From Blastocatellia bacterium (GTDB lineage Bacteria; Acidobacteriota; Blastocatellia; Pyrinomonadales; Pyrinomonadaceae): a stretch of DNA of 9,732 nucleotides. The notes under the pieces are model-generated. The model saw only the letters and a program-made list of their open reading frames with translations, was not told where the DNA came from and searched no databases. The position numbers and the translations under genes were made by a program. Shown here piece after piece: positions 6,123 to 9,732 of this stretch. The stretch is from contig PSRF01000245.1 in assembly GCA_003175865.1 (NCBI GenBank), positions 1-9,732 of the forward strand, in the 5' to 3' direction. The first letter of the stretch is position 1. Every line of letters begins with the position of its first letter.

Positions 6123-6895
6123 ACGCGACTCTCATCACCGGCGCTTCAAGCGGAATCGGCGCCGCTTTTGCTCGGAAGCTGGCCGCAAGAGGACGCAACG
6201 TCTTTCTTGTTTCGCGCTCCGAAGAAACACTCATCGCCATCTGCAACGAACTCGGCCGTATCGGCGGCGTTCGCGCTCAATATCTAGCGATCGACGTCAC
6301 TCAAAAAGATGCTCCCGCTATTTTATTTGAGGAGACGCAGAAGCGCGGCCTCGAGATCGATACGCTCATCAACAACGCTGGTTTCGGATCGATGGGTGAT
6401 TTTGATCGTCTCGATGTTAATCGTGAGCTGGAGATCATCGATTTGAATGTCAAAGCGCTTGTCGCTTTAACGCATAAGTTTTTAGCCCCGATGCGCGAAC
6501 GTAAACAGGGGACAATAATCAACGTCGCCTCAACAGCGGGATTTCAACCTGTTCCGTTCATGGCCACATATGCAGCCACGAAAGCGTTTGTGATCTCGTT
6601 TTCTGAAGCGCTGTGGGAAGAGAATAGAGCTCATGGTGTACATGTGATGGCACTCTGCCCAGGTGTGACGGAAACTAACTTCTTTGCAGCATCGCAGATG
6701 GACCGCCCGCCAATGCGTTCGGCACAAACGCCGGAGGAAGTTGTTGATACTGCATTGCGCGGACTAAGACGCAAAAAGAATCTGATCGTCTCAGGCTGGG
6801 TGAACCTGGCAATGGTCGAGGCCGAACGGTTCGTACCGCGCACCTGGATCTTAAAAGTAGCGGGCAACGCGTTGCGCCCGCGGTTCGAAGAATAG
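6119..6895 (+). CDS. Short-chain dehydrogenase/reductase (DltE-like classical SDR)
   Basis: A 258-residue NAD(P)-dependent oxidoreductase; the substrate is unknown. Classical SDR features are complete: TGASSGIG (7-14) for the cofactor, DV at 59-60, NNAG (85-88), N110, catalytic S138 (NVAS), Y151 and K155 (YAATK), and PGVTETNF (181-188). The arginine in VSRSEE after the second strand suggests NADP preference. Its ATG overlaps the serA stop as ATGA, indicating translational coupling, and serC follows 25 bp later, so it is made together with serine-pathway enzymes. Some SDRs such as YdfG oxidise serine and other 3-hydroxy acids, but nothing here proves that reaction; passenger status is equally possible. 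Confidence 0.92.
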   Translation: MNATLITGASSGIGAAFARKLAARGRNVFLVSRSEETLIAICNELGRIGGVRAQYLAIDVTQKDAPAILFEETQKRGLEIDTLINNAGFGSMGDFDRLDVNRELEIIDLNVKALVALTHKFLAPMRERKQGTIINVASTAGFQPVPFMATYAATKAFVISFSEALWEENRAHGVHVMALCPGVTETNFFAASQMDRPPMRSAQTPEEVVDTALRGLRRKKNLIVSGWVNLAMVEAERFVPRTWILKVAGNALRPRFEE

Positions 6896-6917
6896 CTCGA
6901 AGGAACGAGCGGGAGGA
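6895..6917 (+). promoter_or_regulatory. Intercistronic hairpin abutting the serC Shine-Dalgarno
   Basis: GCTCG (6895-6899) and CGAGC (6906-6910) form a perfect 5-bp stem with loop AAGGAA, followed at once by the strong SD GGGAGGA (6911-6917), with ATG at 6921. The loop AAGGA is itself SD-like. A 12-bp perfect palindrome, GCAACGCGTTGC (6864-6875), lies just upstream inside the SDR gene. Together they may tune serC translation or protect the mRNA end; this is inferred from sequence only. Confidence 0.35.
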
Positions 6918-6920
6918 TTT

Positions 6921-8006
6921 ATGACCGAACGCATTTTTAACTTTAGCGCCGGCCCAGCTGTGTTGCCGGTGCCGGTTTTGGAAGAAGCGCAGCGCAACAT
7001 GTTGAGTTTGCCAGGCGTTGGTATGTCAGTCATGGAGATTAGCCATCGCTCGAAAACATTTGACGACATCATTCACAGCGCTGAATCTGGTTTGCGCGAA
7101 TTGCTGGGCATACCTGACAACTACAGAATTCTGTTTCTACAAGGCGGCGCAAGTCTACAGTTCTCGATGGTGCCGATGAACTTTCTTCCGGCAGATGGCA
7201 GTGCCGATTACATCCTGACGGGAAGTTGGGGAAAGAAAGCGATTAAGGAAGCGAAGCGTGTCGGAGCTGTTAACATTGCTGCAACGATGGCCGATGGTGG
7301 GTTCACACGTGTCCCAACAAAAGAGGAACTCAATCTCAACTCAGGCGCGGCATACGTTCACATTACGACGAACGAAACGATCGAAGGAGTTGAATGGAAA
7401 CAAGAGCCGGAGGTCGGAAACGTGCCTCTGTTCGCTGATGCGTCTTCCGACATTCTTTCGCATCGCATTCCCGTTGAGAAGTACGCGCTCATTTACGCCG
7501 GCGCGCAGAAGAACATGGGGCCAAGTGGCGTTACGCTTGTGATCTTGCGCGATGACTTGTTGAAGAACATTCCCGAGAATCTGCACACGATGCTGGACTA
7601 TCGCACGCACGTCGAGAATAACTCGCTCTACAACACTCCAAACACCTGGGGTATCTACATCATCGACCTCGTCTGCAAATGGTTGAAAGAAAAAGGTGGC
7701 ATCGCCGCAATGGAGCGCGAGAATGAACAAAAGGCCCAACTGCTTTATGCGGCCATCGATGCAACTGATTTCTATCGTGGACATGCTGACGTCGATAGTC
7801 GCTCTATCATGAATGTCACATTTCGCCTGCCATCGGAGGAACTTGAGAAAAAGTTTACCTCTGAAGCAACAGCTAAAGGTCTCGATGGGTTGAAGGGACA
7901 CCGTTCAGTCGGCGGTGTCAGAGCGTCGATCTACAATGCGTTTCCAAGAGACGGTGTTGAGGCACTGGTCTCGTTCATGAAGGACTTTGAAAAGCGCAAC
8001 AGCTAA
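6921..8006 (+). CDS. serC: Phosphoserine aminotransferase
   Basis: The second step of serine synthesis: 3-phosphohydroxypyruvate plus glutamate to O-phosphoserine plus 2-oxoglutarate, with PLP in the cytoplasm. In many bacteria the enzyme also serves pyridoxal phosphate synthesis. At 361 residues it has the standard length. It starts with NFSAGPAVLP (7-16), then SHRSK (41-45), FLQGGASLQF (72-81) with the cofactor-phosphate GGAS, FADASSDILS (171-180), the PLP lysine K197 in GAQKNMGPSG, and a C-terminal GHRSVGGVRASIYNA (326-340), which carries substrate-phosphate contacts. The start is supported by GGGAGGA just upstream. It lies 25 bp after the SDR and closes the serA-SDR-serC run. Confidence 0.97.
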   Translation: MTERIFNFSAGPAVLPVPVLEEAQRNMLSLPGVGMSVMEISHRSKTFDDIIHSAESGLRELLGIPDNYRILFLQGGASLQFSMVPMNFLPADGSADYILTGSWGKKAIKEAKRVGAVNIAATMADGGFTRVPTKEELNLNSGAAYVHITTNETIEGVEWKQEPEVGNVPLFADASSDILSHRIPVEKYALIYAGAQKNMGPSGVTLVILRDDLLKNIPENLHTMLDYRTHVENNSLYNTPNTWGIYIIDLVCKWLKEKGGIAAMERENEQKAQLLYAAIDATDFYRGHADVDSRSIMNVTFRLPSEELEKKFTSEATAKGLDGLKGHRSVGGVRASIYNAFPRDGVEALVSFMKDFEKRNS

Positions 8007-8018
8007 CCGAACATCATC

Positions 8019-8049
8019 CTCAGATTAACGTCAAGTACTCAGATCTAAC
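8019..8049. repeat. Short direct repeat after serC
   Basis: CTCAGATTAAC (8019-8029) and CTCAGATCTAAC (8038-8049) differ by one inserted base. They lie in the 87-bp gap between serC and the pseudouridine synthase gene. No terminator hairpin is seen in this gap, so read-through into the downstream gene is possible. The repeat may be chance or a protein-binding pair. Confidence 0.3.
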
Positions 8050-8093
8050 CTTCTGACAAAATTCTCCGTGCAATCTGTGGGAGACGACGTTTT

Positions 8094-9044
8094 ATGTCCG
8101 ACTCGGAAACTCTCACGTTCACCATCGATCAAGCGAACACGAACCGACGTCTCGATGCATTCCTCGCCGATTCGATTTCCGGATGGAGTCGTTCGCGGCT
8201 ACAGAGGTTGATCGACGATGAAGACGTACTGGTTAATGGGAAACCAAGCAAGTCCGCCTACAAATTGCGCGAAGGTGATGAGGTCGAAGTTGAACTAACA
8301 GTCGCGGCGGGCACGAATTTCATACCGGAAGAGATCCCGCTCAACATCGTTTACGAGGACGATGCGCTTGCAGTGATCAACAAACCCGCTGGACTCGTGG
8401 TCCATCCGGCCGCGGGAATTCAATCGGGGACACTTGCAAACGCACTAGCTTTTCACTTTCAGCAACTCGCCATGGCCTCAACCATTAGACCCGGCATCGT
8501 CCATCGATTGGATCGTGATACGTCGGGCTTACTGTTAGTGGCAAAGACGGAAGCTGCACTGGAGAATCTAAGCGATCAGTTTCGCGCTCGAACCGTTTTC
8601 AAGTCTTACGTGGCGTTGTGTCACGGCCGAATGGAGAGCGACACTGGTCGAATTGATCAACCCATCGCGCGAGATCCGACAAACCGAACAAAAATGGCCG
8701 TGGTTCGCGGAGGTCGAACGGCGTTGTCGATTTACAAGGTGAGGCGTCGATTCGATCGCTTTACGCTGCTTGATGTTGATTTGAAGACAGGACGCACGCA
8801 TCAGATTCGCGTTCATCTGGCATGGCTCAAACATCCTGTTGTTGGTGATGAGGTGTATGGCAGTGGGCGTGACAATACCGTTCAGGATGCGCGGATTCGT
8901 GCACGCATTCGGAATCTTGGTCGGCAGTTTTTGCACGCGGAGAAATTAAGTTTTACACACCCAACAACAAGCGAAAGAATGGAATTCACTGCGGAGCTGC
9001 CGTTAGAACTGAAGGACTTGCTCAGTGAGTTAGAGACCTATTGA
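8094..9044 (+). CDS. rluD: RluA/RluD family 23S rRNA pseudouridine synthase
   Basis: It isomerises specific uridines in large-subunit rRNA to pseudouridine; RluD targets the helix 69 loop. The 316 residues hold an N-terminal S4 RNA-binding domain (about 16-65, RRLDAFLADS..SRSRLQRLIDDEDVLVNG) and a catalytic domain from about 84. That domain has the core VINKPAGLVVHPA (94-106), the signature HRLDRDTSG (137-145) with presumed catalytic D140, the RTHQIRVHL block (234-242) and GDEVYG (251-256). The S4 domain and length fit RluD better than RluA, but exact target sites cannot be assigned from sequence alone. The ATG at 8094 has GGGAG about 12 nt upstream. It lies 87 bp after serC and converges on the TPR gene. 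Confidence 0.93.
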   Translation: MSDSETLTFTIDQANTNRRLDAFLADSISGWSRSRLQRLIDDEDVLVNGKPSKSAYKLREGDEVEVELTVAAGTNFIPEEIPLNIVYEDDALAVINKPAGLVVHPAAGIQSGTLANALAFHFQQLAMASTIRPGIVHRLDRDTSGLLLVAKTEAALENLSDQFRARTVFKSYVALCHGRMESDTGRIDQPIARDPTNRTKMAVVRGGRTALSIYKVRRRFDRFTLLDVDLKTGRTHQIRVHLAWLKHPVVGDEVYGSGRDNTVQDARIRARIRNLGRQFLHAEKLSFTHPTTSERMEFTAELPLELKDLLSELETY

Positions 9045-9219
9045 GTAATGCCACTGGCTTGAGCAGTCGTCCTTTATGTTTGATGCTACAAACGGTAGTT
9101 ACCAAAGATCCCACGGGCTTGCCCCCGTTAAGGTTCACGATGTACCAACTAAACGTGAGACTGCACCGGACAGGCTGGTGGCATCTGTATCATGTTAGGT
9201 CTGTTTGTAGCGCGCGCAT
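9045..9219. other. Unexplained intergenic stretch between convergent genes
   Basis: No credible gene. Two inverted pairs are present in an interleaved order: ATGCCAC (9048-9054) with GTGGCAT (9178-9184), and GCTACAAAC (9085-9093) with GTTTGTAGC (9203-9211). That order would be a pseudoknot, not a simple hairpin. A small ACGGG...CCCGT stem lies near 9113-9128. A + strand frame at 9041-9250 overlaps the end of the synthase gene and looks like no known protein. Confidence 0.4.
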
Positions 9220-9248
9220 AAAAATACCACTGCACAAGGCAGTGGTAT
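9220..9248 (-). terminator. Rho-independent terminator of the TPR gene
   Basis: ATACCACTGC (9224-9233) and GCAGTGGTAT (9239-9248) are perfect 10-bp arms around a 5-nt loop. Read on the minus strand, the stem runs into TTTTT and then ATG, 18 nt after the TPR stop codon. No T-run follows on the + strand, so it serves the minus-strand gene primarily. Confidence 0.85.
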
Positions 9249-9266
9249 AGATTAATGAAATGTGAG

Positions 9267-9732
9267 TCAAGGAATAGGCTCAAACTTTTGCACAAGCTGC
9301 TGAAACCTCGCGTCACTTCGCAGTCCATCAAACATCGGCTCAATACGAATTAATACCAGTCCCGGGTGACGACTCTCGAACGCTTTGTTCAAGTACTCAA
9401 CCGCATGATCCTTATCTTTTAGACCAGCATACACAATCGCAAAGTAGAGTCCGGAGACATAGCGACGGCGTTCAAGTGCTCCGAGTTGCTGCAGAATGGC
9501 CTGGGCCTCGTTGCGTTTACCGGCCATCGCGTACGCAAAACCTAGCGATGCACTTGCTTCCGTCTCAGCCTCGATGATGTTGTCAGCAATTGGTCCAGTC
9601 GGTGGGGCCTTGATCAAAGAACGCAACTCGCTGATCGCTTCCGAATACATTCCTTTTTGAACGTAAGCCAGGGCCAGGTAATGATGTGCAACCCAAAAAT
9701 CCGGATCGCTCTGCAATGTTAGTTTGTACTTG
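9267..9732 (-). CDS. TPR-repeat protein, C-terminal fragment (runs off the right edge)
   Basis: 154 residues are visible and the frame stays open to the window end. The TTG at 9716 is an internal leucine, not a start, since KYKLT precedes it in frame. At least three TPR-like helix pairs can be read: DFWVAHHYLALAYVQKGMYS, ASASLGFAYAMAGKRNEAQA, and SGLYFAIVYAGLKDKDHAVE. The tail IEPMFDGLRSDARFQQLV is a phrase I associate with the C-termini of long acidobacterial TPR proteins whose N-terminus is a Ser/Thr kinase or a winged-helix DNA-binding domain. Which one applies here cannot be seen. It ends at its own strong terminator. Confidence 0.85.
   Translation of the reverse strand, partial: KYKLTLQSDPDFWVAHHYLALAYVQKGMYSEAISELRSLIKAPPTGPIADNIIEAETEASASLGFAYAMAGKRNEAQAILQQLGALERRRYVSGLYFAIVYAGLKDKDHAVEYLNKAFESRHPGLVLIRIEPMFDGLRSDARFQQLVQKFEPIP

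Noticed and set aside
7341..7901. Antisense frame of 186 codons inside serC
   Set aside because: It is long but lies wholly opposite an intact serC with all catalytic motifs; its sequence resembles no family.
9041..9250. 69-codon + strand frame after the pseudouridine synthase
   Set aside because: It runs into the TPR terminator hairpin and shows no protein-like pattern or ribosome-binding site.

Overview
The window is about 50% GC and densely coded. It reads as a chromosomal housekeeping segment from a Gram-negative-type soil or environmental bacterium. The gene mix and protein style suggest Acidobacteriota, perhaps a Blastocatellia-like lineage: a serine-biosynthesis cluster with a DUF1015 gene, a DinB-fold protein beside a pterin dehydratase, and the C-terminus of a TPR sensor or regulator protein. 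The placement rests on recalled family resemblance, not on a search. I see no rRNA, tRNA, CRISPR array, transposase, phage gene or integrase.

Layout. Positions 1-99 hold a bidirectional terminator hairpin and perhaps the tail of an unseen + strand gene. A small glycine-zipper stress-type protein (100-606, minus) diverges from a GT4 glycosyltransferase (774-1901, plus); a perfect 8+8 bp dyad lies between them. The glycosyltransferase converges on a minus-strand pair, DinB-like (2450-2938) then pterin-4a-carbinolamine dehydratase (2085-2411). The convergent gap is filled end to end by a large nested palindrome. A 535-bp gene-free stretch (2939-3473) carries a second nested palindrome. Next comes the plus-strand serine block: DUF1015 (3474-4700), a third nested palindrome (4704-4879), serA (4911-6122), an SDR overlapping serA by 4 nt (6119-6895), and serC (6921-8006). 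An RluD-type pseudouridine synthase (8094-9044) follows, and the right edge holds the C-terminal part of a minus-strand TPR protein with its own terminator.

How the genes work together. SerA oxidises 3-phosphoglycerate to 3-phosphohydroxypyruvate and SerC transaminates that to O-phosphoserine. The last enzyme, SerB phosphatase, is not present, while DUF1015 and the SDR sit in the same cluster. DUF1015 has a conserved DGHHR motif that resembles the ParB/SerK-type fold signature, so a role in phosphoserine or serine metabolism is a reasonable hypothesis.

The most unusual non-coding signal is the set of three intergenic nested palindromes. They share no sequence but have nearly the same size (about 174-183 bp) and apical loop (36-42 nt). 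They look like three families of REP/MITE-type repeats, or a structural class without an obvious name.
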